Assembly: GCA_903871775.1 (NCBI GenBank)
Contig: CAIQIA010000006.1
Location: forward strand, 43,146-107,145
From: an uncultured cyanobacterium
GTDB lineage: Bacteria; Cyanobacteriota; Cyanobacteriia; PCC-6307; Cyanobiaceae
Length of the DNA stretch: 64,000 nucleotides
Direction of reading: 5' to 3'
In this document: positions 38,042 through 47,530 of the stretch, piece by piece
Numbering within the stretch: position 1 is the first letter of the stretch
Layout: every line of letters starts with the position of its first letter
Notes under the pieces: model-generated
The model's input: only the letters and a program-made list of their open reading frames with translations
Databases searched by the model: none
What the model was told of the DNA's origin: nothing
Position numbers and translations under genes: made by a program

Positions 38042-38946
38042 CCGCTGACCCTCCCGAGGATCAGGGCCAGCAGCAGCAGGGCGCCGATGCGCACCTGGCG
38101 GCTGAAATGACGGGCCACCAGCGGCCGGCCGGCCGTCTCCTGCCGCGCCAGCAGCAGGGTCTCGCGCCCCAGGGCGACCCCCGCCACCAGCGCCACCGGC
38201 CAGAAGGCGATCCCCACACCGGCGCTCCAGGCGGCCGACAGCAGCAGCAGCCAGGCCAGGGCGTAGGTGATGGCCACCACCGGCACCACCCGCGGGCCGA
38301 GGGTGAGGGCACTGCTGCGCACGCCCAGGCGCCGGTCATCCTCCCGGTCGGCCATGGCGTAGACGGTGTCGAACCCGAAGGTCCAGAGCAGCGTGGCCCC
38401 CCAGCAGCCGATCAGGGGCCAGCCCCCCGCCAGGTCACCGCGCAGGGCGGCCCAGGGGATGAGCACGGCGAATCCCCAGCAGAGGGACAGCACCAGCTGG
38501 GGCAGGGGGCACCAGCGTTTGGCCGAGGGGTAGAGCAGCACCGGCGGCAGGGTCAGCAAGGCCAGACCGAGGCTGAGGGGGCGTCCCTCGGCGGGCAGGG
38601 CGAGCACCACCAGCAGGGCCAGCAGCAGGCAGATCAGCAGCAGGGCCGCGGCGGGGCCCGGGGCGATCGCCCCGCGGGCCAGGGGGCGGTCGCGGGTCCG
38701 TTGCACCGCCGCGTCGATGCGGCGATCCCAGAGGTCATTGGCGATGCAGCCGGCCCCGCTGACGGCGAGACCGCCCAGCAGGATCAGGCCCACCAGCGTC
38801 GCCGGCGGGGTGGCATCGGCCAGCCAGAGGCTCCAGCCGGCGGGCAGCAGCAGGATCAGCCGGCCGGTGGGCCGGTCCCAGCGCAGCAGCTGCAACCAGG
38901 GGGTCCAGGGACGGGCCGCTGCCGGGGTCAACGGGGCTGGAGGCAT
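38038..38946 (-). CDS. 4-hydroxybenzoate polyprenyltransferase-like (plastoquinone synthesis)
   Basis: 302 residues, UbiA superfamily, about nine membrane helices. The first Asp-rich motif reads NDLWDRRIDAAVQRTRDRPL and the second DREDDRRLG. Cyanobacterial members of this kind prenylate 4-hydroxybenzoate on the route to plastoquinone. The ATG at 38946 gives MPPAPLTPA and leaves 15 bases to the divergent ppx gene, which is tight for two promoters. A palindrome GGGGCGATCGCCCC (HIP1 core) occurs within it near 38661. Confidence 0.88.
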   Translation of the reverse strand: MPPAPLTPAAARPWTPWLQLLRWDRPTGRLILLLPAGWSLWLADATPPATLVGLILLGGLAVSGAGCIANDLWDRRIDAAVQRTRDRPLARGAIAPGPAAALLLICLLLALLVVLALPAEGRPLSLGLALLTLPPVLLYPSAKRWCPLPQLVLSLCWGFAVLIPWAALRGDLAGGWPLIGCWGATLLWTFGFDTVYAMADREDDRRLGVRSSALTLGPRVVPVVAITYALAWLLLLSAAWSAGVGIAFWPVALVAGVALGRETLLLARQETAGRPLVARHFSRQVRIGALLLLALILGRVSG

Positions 38947-38961
38947 GCTGCCGGGGGCTCG

Positions 38962-40704
38962 ATGCGAGAGTGTGCCACGGCCATCCCGGATGTCGTGCAG
39001 AGCTCTGAACCGCAGGGATCGATCGATCTCGAGGTGGAGATCCCGGCGATCCGGCCGCCGGGCCGCGACGGCCTGCGGCGGTTGGCGGCCATCGACATCG
39101 GCACCAATTCCACCCATCTGCTGATCGCCGCGATCGATCCAGACCTGCGCAGCTTCTCGGTGCTGCTGGCCGAGAAGGCCACCACCCGTCTGGGGGAGCG
39201 CGATTCCGACACCGGCGACCTCAGCGCCGAGGCGATGGCCCGCACCCGGCTGGTGCTGCGCCACTGCTGCGAACTGGCCCGCAGCCATGGCGTCGAGCAG
39301 ATCGTGGCCGTGGCCACCAGCGCCATGCGGGAGGCTCCCAATGGTCTGGCCTTCCTGGCCAGCCTGCGGGAGGAGCTCTCCCTGGCGGTGGAGGTGATCA
39401 GTGGCCCCGAAGAGGCCCGGCTGATCTACCTCGGGGTGCTGTCGGGCATGGACTTCGGGGACCGGCCCCACACGATCCTCGACATCGGCGGCGGCTCGAC
39501 CGAACTGATCCTGGCGGATGCCCGCGAGGCCCGGGCGCTCACCAGCACCCGGGTCGGCGCCGTGCGGCTGCAGCGTGACTTCGTGCGTACCGACCCGCTG
39601 CCGCGCCAGCGGGTGGAGTTTCTGCGGGCCTTCATCCTCGGCTCCCTCGAGCCGGCGGTCGACAAGGTGCAACGGCGGCTGCTGCCGGGGGAGGAACCGC
39701 TGATGGTCGCCACCAGCGGCACCGCCCTGGCGGCGGCAGCCCTGCTGGCGGCCGAGGCCCGCGGCGAAGGCGACAGCCGACCCGAGGGCCGTGGCGACAA
39801 GGACAAGCGCCCCCTGCCCGTGGGGGACCGGCTGCATGGGCGTGTCGTCACCCGCCAGCAGCTCGACGACCTGATCGAGCGGCTGCTGCCCCTGACGCCG
39901 GCCCAGCGCCGGGCGCTGCCGGGCATCAACGACCGCCGTTCCGAGATCCTCGTGCCCGGTCTGCTGGTGCTGCAGGCGGCGATGCAGCAGCTGGGGGCGG
40001 CGTCGTTCACCGTCAGCGAGCGGGCCCTGCGGGAGGGGCTGATCGTTGACTGGATGCTGCGCAACGGCCTGATCGTCGACCGGTTCGCGTATCAGAGCGA
40101 GATCCGCCGGCGCACGGTGCTGCATCAGGCCCACAAGTTCGCCGTCGACATTCCGCGCAGCGAGCGCATCGCCGGCCACGCCCTGGCTCTTTTCGATCAG
40201 ACCCGTGGCTCCTTCCACCAGGCGCCGGCCGAGGCCCGTGAGTTGTTGTGGGCGGCGGCCCTGCTGCATCGCTGCGGGCTGCACATCAACATGAGCGGCT
40301 ACCACAAGCACGCCTGGTATCTGATCCGGAATGGAGAGCTGCTGGGTTACTCCCAGTCGGAACAGCTGCTGATCGCGTCCCTGGCCCGCTACCACCGCCG
40401 CAGCCTGCCGAAGAAACGGCACGAGAGCTGGATCCTGCTGGACCGCGACCAGAAGCGTCTGGTGGAACGCCTGTCACTGCTGCTGCGGCTCGCCGTGGCC
40501 ATCGACCGTCGGCCGCAGCACACGATCGCCGCCCTGCGGGCGACGTTCGCCGAAGGGGAGTTGCTGCTGGAGCTTCAGCCCGTCGACTCCGACGATGACC
40601 TGGGCCTCGAGCTCTGGAGCCTCGACACCTGTGGCCCGGTGCTGCGGGATGCCGCCGGCGTCGTGCTGAAGGCCTCCCTCGTCAGGGAGCCCCTGCCGGC
40701 CTGA
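38962..40704 (+). CDS. ppx: exopolyphosphatase / guanosine pentaphosphate phosphatase
   Basis: 580 residues. The ASKHA phosphate-1 loop is AAIDIGTNSTHLLI; also seen are GPEEARLIYLGVLS and LDIGGGSTELIL. After the two ASKHA domains (to about 370) comes an HD-like C-terminal region (AALLHRCGLHINMSGYHKHAWYL), as in Ppx/GppA of long type. It hydrolyses polyphosphate and possibly pppGpp. The segment around residues 260-290 is a charged insert rich in Gly/Asp/Arg. The 3' end overlaps the convergent RodZ-like gene by 23 bases. Confidence 0.93.
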   Translation: MRECATAIPDVVQSSEPQGSIDLEVEIPAIRPPGRDGLRRLAAIDIGTNSTHLLIAAIDPDLRSFSVLLAEKATTRLGERDSDTGDLSAEAMARTRLVLRHCCELARSHGVEQIVAVATSAMREAPNGLAFLASLREELSLAVEVISGPEEARLIYLGVLSGMDFGDRPHTILDIGGGSTELILADAREARALTSTRVGAVRLQRDFVRTDPLPRQRVEFLRAFILGSLEPAVDKVQRRLLPGEEPLMVATSGTALAAAALLAAEARGEGDSRPEGRGDKDKRPLPVGDRLHGRVVTRQQLDDLIERLLPLTPAQRRALPGINDRRSEILVPGLLVLQAAMQQLGAASFTVSERALREGLIVDWMLRNGLIVDRFAYQSEIRRRTVLHQAHKFAVDIPRSERIAGHALALFDQTRGSFHQAPAEARELLWAAALLHRCGLHINMSGYHKHAWYLIRNGELLGYSQSEQLLIASLARYHRRSLPKKRHESWILLDRDQKRLVERLSLLLRLAVAIDRRPQHTIAALRATFAEGELLLELQPVDSDDDLGLELWSLDTCGPVLRDAAGVVLKASLVREPLPA

Positions 40705-41482
40705 AGGCCACCCAGGTGATCCGGTCGATGGGGCCCAGGGGCCGGGCCGGTCGGTCGCCCTGGCGGACCAGCACCAGGTCTGGCCGGCCAGAGCGCAGCT
40801 CAAGCCCCCGCGGGCCGAGGGGGAAGGTGCGCCGGCCCTGGAAGGTGCCGTCGAAAATGACGGTGTCGGCCCCCACCGCCCGGACCGTCAGCCAGGCGGG
40901 TTCGCCGCTGCTCACCTCCAGCACAGGTGCCGTCGCCGGCGCCCGCCGGGGAGCCGCGGGGCGGACGGCGGCGGCGGTGGCCGGCGATGGCCGGCGGTGG
41001 CTCTGGAGGCTGGCGACCGCGACGGCGCCCACCCCCAGCAGCAGCAGGGGAAGCAGCACCCAGGTGAGCCGTGGGATGGCCTGGGGCCGGGAGGGCGGGG
41101 TGCCCTGTCGCCGGGGCGGTGGGGTGGAACGGAACACCCGCGACCGCGGAGAGGGGGTGGCGATGCTGCGGCCCGCCGAGGCCCGCATCACCGCCGTGGC
41201 GGCGGCACTGGGGGTCTGCAGCTGATCAAGGATCGGACGCACGTCGGCCACCACGGATTCGGCATCGAGGCCCACGGCCGTGGCCAGCCGCCGCACCTGG
41301 GCGATGGCGAACGCCCGCTCGGGCCACCGCTCCGTGAGACCAGCTTCGAGAACATCGATCTGCTCAGGCCGCATGTGCAGCCGAGCCGCCAGATCGGAGG
41401 TGGACAGACCCCGCTCAAGGCGCGCCTGGCGCAGGCGCTGGCCGAGGCCGGAGGCGGCACCGGTGGCGGAGGGGTCGCTCAA
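40682..41482 (-). CDS. RodZ-like helix-turn-helix membrane protein
   Basis: 266 residues. The N-terminal HTH_25 (RLRQARLERGLSTSDLAARL, then RPEQIDVLEAG) is joined by a basic linker to one membrane helix (LTWVLLPLLLLGVGAVAVASL, about 140-160), then a periplasmic DUF4115-like beta domain (PAWLTVRAVGADTVIFDGTF). This is the layout of RodZ, which links MreB to the membrane in rod-shape control. Shape function is inference from family. Confidence 0.8.
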   Translation of the reverse strand: MSDPSATGAASGLGQRLRQARLERGLSTSDLAARLHMRPEQIDVLEAGLTERWPERAFAIAQVRRLATAVGLDAESVVADVRPILDQLQTPSAAATAVMRASAGRSIATPSPRSRVFRSTPPPRRQGTPPSRPQAIPRLTWVLLPLLLLGVGAVAVASLQSHRRPSPATAAAVRPAAPRRAPATAPVLEVSSGEPAWLTVRAVGADTVIFDGTFQGRRTFPLGPRGLELRSGRPDLVLVRQGDRPARPLGPIDRITWVAFRPAGAP

Positions 41483-41593
41483 GGGGGCAAGCCGGCTCGG
41501 GCCGATCGGACGATCGCCGCAGGTTAGGGGATTCTTCTGTGGGAGAGATGCAACACTGCGCTGTTTGATGCACGCAGACTGATGCAGACAGTT

Positions 41594-41627
41594 TGATTCA
41601 CCCCGTTTGATTCAGTAGGGTGAATCA
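41594..41627. repeat. 10-bp perfect inverted repeat near tRNA-Val
   Basis: TGATTCACCC at 41594-41603 is repeated inverted as GGGTGAATCA at 41618-41627 with a 14-base loop. It lies 7 bases past the 3' end of the tRNA, so it could shape tRNA 3' processing or termination, though no T-run follows. GTTTGAT(T/G)CA-like words also repeat nearby. Confidence 0.6.
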
Positions 41628-41633
41628 TTCAGA

Positions 41634-41705
<72 letters not shown>

Positions 41706-41786
41706 GGTCTGCTCAGCATACATGGTGGCGGCCCAGGTCCCCATGGGCGGGGCAGGCGGGCGATGATGGGGGGCTGAGTCCTGCAG

Positions 41787-43166
41787 GTGTCCTTGGCTGA
41801 ACCCGCTGTCCAGGTGGACGTGTTGATCGTGGGCGGTGGGGTGACCGGCACCGCCCTGCTGTTCTGCCTGGCGCGCTACACCGATCTGGGGTCGCTGGCG
41901 CTGATCGACAAGGAGGAGACGCTGGCGGCCATCAATTCCCGCGCCAGCAACAACAGCCAGACGATCCATTGCGGCGACATCGAGACCAACTACACCCTCG
42001 AGAAGGCCCTGCAGGTGAAGCGCAGGGCCGACATGCTCGTCCACTATGGGCAGCTGCTCGAGCCAGGCGAGCGGCGGCGCGTGATCGTGCCCTGCCAGAA
42101 GATGGTCCTGGGCATCGGTGAAGACCAGTGCGCGGCCCTGCGGCAGCGGTTCGAGACCTTTTCACCCCATTTTCCGGCCATGCAGTGGCTGGATGCGCCT
42201 GCCATCGCCAGCTGGGAGCCGGCGGTGGCCACAGCGGCCGATGGCGGACCGCGGCAGGAGGCGATCGCCGCCATCGGCATTCCCGAAAGCCCGGCGGCTG
42301 TGGACTACGGCGCCCTGGCGGAGTCGTTCGTGGACCAGGCCCGCTGCGCCCTCGCCGAGGACGCGGCGGCCGGCCATCAGCGCCACCTTGACCTGCGGCT
42401 CGGTTGCCGGGTCAGGACCCTCCACCGTGTCGGCGACCGTGTCCACGTTGACACCGGCACAGGCACCATCGAGGCGCGGTATGTGGTTGTGAGCGCCGGG
42501 GCCCACAGCCTGCTGCTGGCCCAGGCCATGGGCTACGGCCTCCAGTACTCGTGTCTGCCGGTGGCCGGCAGCTTCTATTTCCTGCCCGAGGTGCTGCGGG
42601 GCAAGGTGTACACCGTCCAGAACGACCGTCTGCCCTTTGCGGCGATCCACGGCGATCCCGACGTGCTCGTGCCGGGCAAGACCCGCTTCGGCCCCACGGC
42701 CCTGCTGCTGCCCCTGCTCGAGCGTTACCGGCCCGCCAGTTTCTGGGAATTTCTGCGGGTGCTGCGGCTCGACGGGGCCGTGCTGGCGGTGTTCTGGCAG
42801 CTGTTCCGGGTGGCCGACATCCGCAACTACATCATCCGCAACCTGCTCTTTGAGGTGCCTTTTCTGCGGCGCTGGCTGTTCCTGCAGGATCTGCGGCGCA
42901 TCGTTCCGGCGGCCCGGCTCAACGACCTTGAGGTGGCCCATGGTTTCGGCGGCGTGCGGCCCCAGCTGATCGACCGGGAGCAGCGCCGCCTGCTGTTGGG
43001 CGAAGCGCGCATCGCCACCGATGGACCGATCACGTTCAACGTGACCCCCTCACCGGGGGGTACCGACTGCCTGGGGAATGCCGAGGTCGACCTGCGGGCG
43101 ATCGTGGCGCGGCTGGGGTGCGGCTTCAGGGACGACCGTCTGCAGGCCGAGTTGCACGGGGCCTGA
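41787..43166 (+). CDS. mqo: malate:quinone oxidoreductase-like FAD enzyme
   Basis: 459 residues, GTG start. The FAD-binding fold opens with VDVLIVGGGVTGTALLFCLA, then INSRASNNSQTIHCGDIETN and, later, PVAGSFYFLPEVLRGKVYTVQND and GDPDVLVPGKTRFGPTALLL, characteristic of the Mqo family. It oxidises malate to oxaloacetate and reduces membrane quinone, linking the TCA path to respiration. The N-terminal start could also be the TTG two codons on. Its last 41 bases overlap the convergent cobM. Confidence 0.85.
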   Translation: MSLAEPAVQVDVLIVGGGVTGTALLFCLARYTDLGSLALIDKEETLAAINSRASNNSQTIHCGDIETNYTLEKALQVKRRADMLVHYGQLLEPGERRRVIVPCQKMVLGIGEDQCAALRQRFETFSPHFPAMQWLDAPAIASWEPAVATAADGGPRQEAIAAIGIPESPAAVDYGALAESFVDQARCALAEDAAAGHQRHLDLRLGCRVRTLHRVGDRVHVDTGTGTIEARYVVVSAGAHSLLLAQAMGYGLQYSCLPVAGSFYFLPEVLRGKVYTVQNDRLPFAAIHGDPDVLVPGKTRFGPTALLLPLLERYRPASFWEFLRVLRLDGAVLAVFWQLFRVADIRNYIIRNLLFEVPFLRRWLFLQDLRRIVPAARLNDLEVAHGFGGVRPQLIDREQRRLLLGEARIATDGPITFNVTPSPGGTDCLGNAEVDLRAIVARLGCGFRDDRLQAELHGA

Positions 43167-43920
43167 ACAGGTGGTCGTGGTCAGGGCTGTAGAGGCGTGA
43201 GCGGCTGGCGCCGGAGGCCGCCAGCGCCGGGCTGACGATGTAGAGGGTCGTGCGCTCGAGACCGGCGGAGCGGCTGTGCCGGGCCAGGTCGGCCAGGGGC
43301 ACGAGCTCGAGCCTCTGGTCGGGCCAGCTCACCCGGTAGCCCACGGCCACAGGGGTGTCGGCGGGATAGTGGCGCAGCAGCACCTCCTGGACCTCGTCCA
43401 CGTGGCGGGCACTCAGGTAAAGGCAGAGGCTGGCCTGCAGGGCTGCCAGCCGCTCGAGCGATTCGCGATCAGGGGTGCCCGTGCGCCCACCGGCGCGGCT
43501 GAGCACGATGGTCTGCACCAGGCCGGGGATGGTGAGTTCAGCCCCGAGGGCCGCGGCGGTGGCCTGGTAGGCGCTGATGCCAGGCACGACCTCGACGCCG
43601 ATGCCGGCCTCGGCCAGGCCGCAGATCTGTTCCTGCAGCGCTCCGTAGAGACAGGGATCCCCGTCGTGCAGGCGCACGACCCGCAGGCCCCGGCCCACGC
43701 CGTCGACCATCGCGGCCACCACCTGTTCGAGGGTGAGGTTGCCGCTGCGCAGGCGTTCACACCCGTCAGGCGCCAGGGCGGCGATCTCGGGCGCCACCAG
43801 GGAATCGGCCCAGATCAGCAGTTCGGCAGCCTCGATGGCCCGCAGGGCCCGCAGGCTGAGCAGGTCGGGGGAACCCGGACCGGCCCCGACGATCTGCACC
43901 AATGGCTGGGGCTCGCTCAT
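43126..43920 (-). CDS. cobM: precorrin-4 C11-methyltransferase
   Basis: 264 residues, tetrapyrrole methylase fold: VQIVGAGPGSPDLLSLRALRA, ADSLVAPE, RLHDGDPCLYGALQEQ and VVPGISAYQATAAALG (SAM-binding). The order and PGLVQTIVLSRAGGRT identify CobM/CbiF. It methylates C-11 of the corrin precursor. The ATG lies 4 bases after lgt. With the CobT-like gene at 19313-20455 it indicates the strain makes its own cobamide. Confidence 0.93.
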   Translation of the reverse strand: MSEPQPLVQIVGAGPGSPDLLSLRALRAIEAAELLIWADSLVAPEIAALAPDGCERLRSGNLTLEQVVAAMVDGVGRGLRVVRLHDGDPCLYGALQEQICGLAEAGIGVEVVPGISAYQATAAALGAELTIPGLVQTIVLSRAGGRTGTPDRESLERLAALQASLCLYLSARHVDEVQEVLLRHYPADTPVAVGYRVSWPDQRLELVPLADLARHSRSAGLERTTLYIVSPALAASGASRSRLYSPDHDHLFRPRATRPADGRP

Positions 43921-43924
43921 CCGC

Positions 43925-44797
43925 TCAGGCCTGGGGTCGCCCGGGTTCGGGCAGGGGCCGCTGCAGGGCCAGCAGCCAGACCAGACCTGCAGCACCGGCG
44001 AGGGCCAGCAGCAGGCTCATCACCTGGGCCATCCGCAGGCAGTTGCCATCCTCAAGGGCACCCCAGAGGCAGAGGGGGTCGAGCCTGAGGGCCTCGATCC
44101 AGAAACGCCCGAGGCTGTACACCAGGGCATAGACGCAGGTGACGGCGCCGTTGGGCAACCAGGGCTGGCCATCAGCCCGGCGCCGCAGCACCAGCACCAG
44201 CAGGATCACGAACAGGCCCAGGTCCCAGAGCGACTCGTAGAGAAAGGTCGGATGGAACCACAAGTTGCCGAGGTAGCCGCTGGGACGGCTGGCCACTGGG
44301 ATCCAGAGCTTCCAGGGCAGGTTGGTGGGAAGGCCGAAGGCCTCGGAGTTGAAGAAGTTGCCCCAGCGGCCGATGGCCTGGCCCAGGGCCACCGAGGGCA
44401 CCAGCACGTCCATCAGGGACCAGAAGGAGAGCCGCCGCCAGCGGCAGAAGCCGATCACGGCGAGCACACCACCGATCAGGGCGCCATGGATGGCGATGCC
44501 CCCCCGCCAGATCTGCAGCGCCTCAAGCCAGTTGAGGCGGTACTGGCGCCATTCGAACAACACGTAATAGATCCTGGCGCCCACCACGGCGGCCAGCACC
44601 AGCAGGGGCAGCAGATCGGCGATCAGTCCGTTCTCGAAGCCCCGGCGGCGGGCCAGGCGGCTCGAGATGACCAGGCCCAGCAGCACCGCCAGGGCAATGA
44701 GCAGGCCATACCAGCGGATCGCCAGGGGCCCCAGCTCGATGAGCATGGGGCCGGGCGAACGGAACTCGAACCCGAGGACGGGGGGCAGCAGAGCCAT
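43925..44797 (-). CDS. lgt: phosphatidylglycerol--prolipoprotein diacylglyceryl transferase
   Basis: 290 residues, seven membrane helices. The Lgt signature [17 protein letters not shown] is present, as are [14 protein letters not shown] and the late [12 protein letters not shown]. It adds diacylglycerol to the lipobox Cys of lipoproteins such as those encoded at 18246 and 20465. It lies 6 bases after petA. Confidence 0.95.
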   Translation of the reverse strand: MALLPPVLGFEFRSPGPMLIELGPLAIRWYGLLIALAVLLGLVISSRLARRRGFENGLIADLLPLLVLAAVVGARIYYVLFEWRQYRLNWLEALQIWRGGIAIHGALIGGVLAVIGFCRWRRLSFWSLMDVLVPSVALGQAIGRWGNFFNSEAFGLPTNLPWKLWIPVASRPSGYLGNLWFHPTFLYESLWDLGLFVILLVLVLRRRADGQPWLPNGAVTCVYALVYSLGRFWIEALRLDPLCLWGALEDGNCLRMAQVMSLLLALAGAAGLVWLLALQRPLPEPGRPQA

Positions 44798-44803
44798 GAA
44801 GGA

Positions 44804-45736
44804 TCAGAGCCCCTGGGCGGCCTGGACCTTCTCGAACTGCTTCTTCTTCAGCACGAGCATGATCTGGGCGATGGCCACGGCCGCCAGGAAGGCGAGCAGG
44901 CCAACGATGCGCACGGGGTTCTGCAGCACCACCTCGGCATCGGTCTGACCGAAACCGCCCACGTTGGGGTCGTCGGTGAGGGGGGCACCGGCGGCGACGG
45001 TGTCGCCCACGGCCACCACCAGGGACGGACCGGCAGGGATCGCTTCGCTGACGCTGCTGCCGTCGGTGGTGGCCAGGGTGACGGTGGAACCGCCCTTGTC
45101 GTCGGCGTCGATGGCGGTCACCTTGCCGGCTGCCGAGGCGGTGAAGACGCCGTTGTTGCTCTTTTCACCGGTGGGGTACACCTGGCCCCGTCCGCGGTTG
45201 CCGCCGATGTGCAGCTGGTACTTGCCGAAGTGGATCGAGCTGTCGGTGGCGGGATCGGGGGAAAGGATCGGGAAGACGATCTCCTGGTGCTGATCACCGG
45301 GGATGGGACCCACCAGCAGGATGTTCGGCTGGTCGTCGCTGTACTGGGTGTAATAGATGCCCTTGGTCTCTTCCTTGATCTCTTCGGGGATGCGGTCATC
45401 GGGAGCCAGGCGGAAGCCGTCGGGCAGCATCACCACCGCGCCCACGTTCAGACCGGCGCGGCTGCCGTCAGCCTGCACCTGCTGGACGGCCGTGTCGTAG
45501 GGAATCTTCACGACGGCCTTGAACACGGTGTCGGGCATCACGGCCTGGGGCACCTCCACCTGGGTCAGCTTCTTGGCCAGGTGGCAGTTGGCGCAGACGA
45601 TCTTGCCTGTGGCTTCGCGGGGGCTGGCGTAGTTCTGCTGGGCCCAGAAGGGATAGGCCCAGCTGGCCCGGGGTTGGAGCAGCAGAACGGCGGCCAGCAG
45701 GAGACCGCTCAGCAGCAGGGAGAGGGGGCGACGCAT
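44804..45736 (-). CDS. petA: apocytochrome f
   Basis: 310 residues. A signal peptide ends at SWA before Tyr28, whose alpha-amino group is the axial heme ligand of mature cytochrome f; the c-type heme motif is CANCH (Cys48, Cys51, His52). A large lumenal domain follows, and one C-terminal membrane anchor ([19 protein letters not shown]) ends in [14 protein letters not shown]. It is a subunit of cytochrome b6f in thylakoids. It follows petC by 58 bases. Confidence 0.98.
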   Translation of the reverse strand: MRRPLSLLLSGLLLAAVLLLQPRASWAYPFWAQQNYASPREATGKIVCANCHLAKKLTQVEVPQAVMPDTVFKAVVKIPYDTAVQQVQADGSRAGLNVGAVVMLPDGFRLAPDDRIPEEIKEETKGIYYTQYSDDQPNILLVGPIPGDQHQEIVFPILSPDPATDSSIHFGKYQLHIGGNRGRGQVYPTGEKSNNGVFTASAAGKVTAIDADDKGGSTVTLATTDGSSVSEAIPAGPSLVVAVGDTVAAGAPLTDDPNVGGFGQTDAEVVLQNPVRIVGLLAFLAAVAIAQIMLVLKKKQFEKVQAAQGL

Positions 45737-45794
45737 CGGAACAGGGGAGGGCTGCAGGACAGGACGGAAGGGGACGGAAGAACGGCCGGGGGCC

Positions 45795-46331
45795 TCAGGA
45801 CCACCAGGGCTTGTCACCGGTGCGGAAGTCGGTCTCGGTCCACTGGCTCACGAAGACCGTGTCGTTGTCGACGGTCACATGGGCCAGGGCCAGGGAGAGG
45901 GGAGCGGGGCCCCGCACCACCTTGCCGGTGGCGTCGTACTGGCTGCCGTGGCAGGGGCACATGAACTTGTTGGCACCGCTGTTCCAGGGCACCACGCAGC
46001 CCAGGTGGGTGCAGATGGCGTTGATGCCGTAGGCGCCGATGGCCTCGGGACCCTCGACGATCAGGTAGGTGGGGTCACCCTTGAGGCCCTGCACCAGGCT
46101 GCGGTCACCTTCCTTGTGGGAGGCCAGCCAGCCGGTGGCCGTGACCGTGTTGCCCAGTTCGTCCTTGGCGGTGGTGCCGCCCCCGCCACCACCGGCCTTC
46201 GGCGGGATGAAGTAGTTGACCACGGGGTAGAGGGCCCCCAGCGCCACGCCGGTTACCGAGCCGAAGGTCAGCAGGTTCATGAACTGCCGACGGCCCATGC
46301 CGGGCACGTCCTTCGCCGAAAGCTGGGTCAT
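45795..46331 (-). CDS. petC: Rieske iron-sulfur protein of cytochrome b6f
   Basis: 178 residues. GRRQFMN at 13-19 is a Tat-type signal next to the membrane anchor ([20 protein letters not shown]); a Gly-rich hinge (GGGGGG near 47-52) leads to the [2Fe-2S] domain with CTHLGC (107-112) and CPCHGS (125-130). The Tat translocase gene tatC lies close by. First gene of petC-petA-lgt-cobM on this strand, divergent from the DUF3067 gene across 91 bases. Confidence 0.98.
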   Translation of the reverse strand: MTQLSAKDVPGMGRRQFMNLLTFGSVTGVALGALYPVVNYFIPPKAGGGGGGTTAKDELGNTVTATGWLASHKEGDRSLVQGLKGDPTYLIVEGPEAIGAYGINAICTHLGCVVPWNSGANKFMCPCHGSQYDATGKVVRGPAPLSLALAHVTVDNDTVFVSQWTETDFRTGDKPWWS

Positions 46332-46422
46332 GGGGGAGGCACACCGCCGCGAGTGCCGCCCATTATGAACCTATCCCCCGCCGTGACGCTTTGCGACGAC
46401 TGGACTCTGCCGTCGACCCGTC

Positions 46423-46788
46423 ATGCTTACGGCCGTCTGGCCCCGCCCGGTGATGCCCCCCGAGACCGAGGACCGTCCCCTTGCCTCCGAGGAGGTGCTG
46501 GCCCTGCTGCGGGCCCGCTGGGGGGCGTCGTACGACCTGCGGCTGCAGCGCCGGGGCGGCAGGCTTTACTTCCAGGTCATGTGGGCCTACCTCGAGCAGC
46601 AGTCGTTCCCGCTGAGCGCCGACGACTACCGGCTGCAGCTGGAGGAGGTGGTGGAGCAGCTCAACGGGCTGGGGGTGGGGGGCCTGGTGCGTCGCTGGCT
46701 CCAGGAGACGCCGGACAGGCCACGGCTGGGCAAGGCCCTCAGCCTGCCCCTGCCTGACCTGGGTCGGCAGAGCGAATTCCTGCTGTGA
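46423..46788 (+). CDS. DUF3067 protein
   Basis: 121 residues. The central RLYFQVMWAYLEQQSFPLSADDYRLQLEEVVEQLN is a hallmark of DUF3067 (segment quoted here as two parts: RLYFQVMWAYLEQQSFPL and SADDYRLQLEEVVEQLN). The family is found in cyanobacteria and plastids and has no assigned function that I know. It sits between petC and tatC; an in-frame ATG at 46453 (MPPETEDRP) may be the true start. The last 50 bases overlap tatC. Confidence 0.8.
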   Translation: MLTAVWPRPVMPPETEDRPLASEEVLALLRARWGASYDLRLQRRGGRLYFQVMWAYLEQQSFPLSADDYRLQLEEVVEQLNGLGVGGLVRRWLQETPDRPRLGKALSLPLPDLGRQSEFLL

Positions 46789-47530
46789 GGGCCACCAGGC
46801 CCACCCCCACGCCGTAGAGCAGCGTGATCGCCCCCGCCAGCAGCAGCATCGTCAGCGGATCGGTGGAGGGGGTGAGCACGGCGGCGGCGACCGCGGCCGC
46901 CAGCACCACCGGGCGCCAGGCCGCCAGCAGCACCGGGGCGGTCACCAGGCCGAGCAGCCCCAGCAGCAGCAGCAGCACAGGCAGCTGGAAGGCCAGACCC
47001 GTGGCGACCATCAGCAAAAGAACGAAGTCGAGGTAGCGCTCGATCGACCAGATCGGTTCGACCACATCGGCGCCGTAGCTGATCAGAAAGCGCAGGGCAG
47101 CCGGCAGCAGGGCCCACCAGGCGAAGGCCAGGCCTGCAAAGAACAGCGCCGCCGATGCCGCCACCGCCGGCGCCACCAGCCGCCGTTCCCGCCGGGTCAG
47201 GCCGGGCAGCACGAAGGCCAGGACCTCGTACAGGGCATAGGGCAGGGCCAGCACCAGGCCGGCGTAGCCGGCCACCTTGAGGGAAACGAGGAGAAATTCT
47301 CCCGGGGCCAGCTGCAGAAAGCGCATCCCCCGGGCCGGCAGCTCCAGCAGCCGCACCAGCGGCCGCACCTCCACCAGGGCGAGGGCGGCGCCGACGACCA
47401 CCGCCGCGAGGCTGCGCAGAAGCCGCCAGCGCAGTTCCTCGAGGTGTTCCACGAAGGTCATCTCGACCTCGCCCGGGAACTCGCTCCCGGGATCGCGGCG
47501 CAGGGGTTCGAGGCCGGGGGGGGCGGTCAT
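46739..47530 (-). CDS. tatC: Sec-independent protein translocase TatC
   Basis: 263 residues, six membrane helices. MTFVEHLEELRWRLLRSL is the conserved signal-binding N-terminal region; also seen are PYALYEVLAFVLPGLTRRER and LTPSTDPLTMLLLAGAI. It is the twin-arginine receptor, used by PetC among others. ATG overlaps the upstream RqcH-like gene by 4 bases, and the 3' end overlaps the DUF3067 gene. Confidence 0.95.
   Translation of the reverse strand: MTAPPGLEPLRRDPGSEFPGEVEMTFVEHLEELRWRLLRSLAAVVVGAALALVEVRPLVRLLELPARGMRFLQLAPGEFLLVSLKVAGYAGLVLALPYALYEVLAFVLPGLTRRERRLVAPAVAASAALFFAGLAFAWWALLPAALRFLISYGADVVEPIWSIERYLDFVLLLMVATGLAFQLPVLLLLLGLLGLVTAPVLLAAWRPVVLAAAVAAAVLTPSTDPLTMLLLAGAITLLYGVGVGLVALTAGIRSADPGQAGAG

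Noticed and set aside
38663..38670. HIP1 octamer GCGATCGC as a special site
   Set aside because: Further single copies occur at about 42261 and 60214; without a genome-wide count no enrichment can be claimed.
38038..40422. Long minus-strand reading frame of almost 800 codons opposite ppx
   Set aside because: Only the part from 38946 down to 38038 encodes a known protein (UbiA family); the rest is the mirror of the ppx gene, an effect of high GC that removes stop codons.
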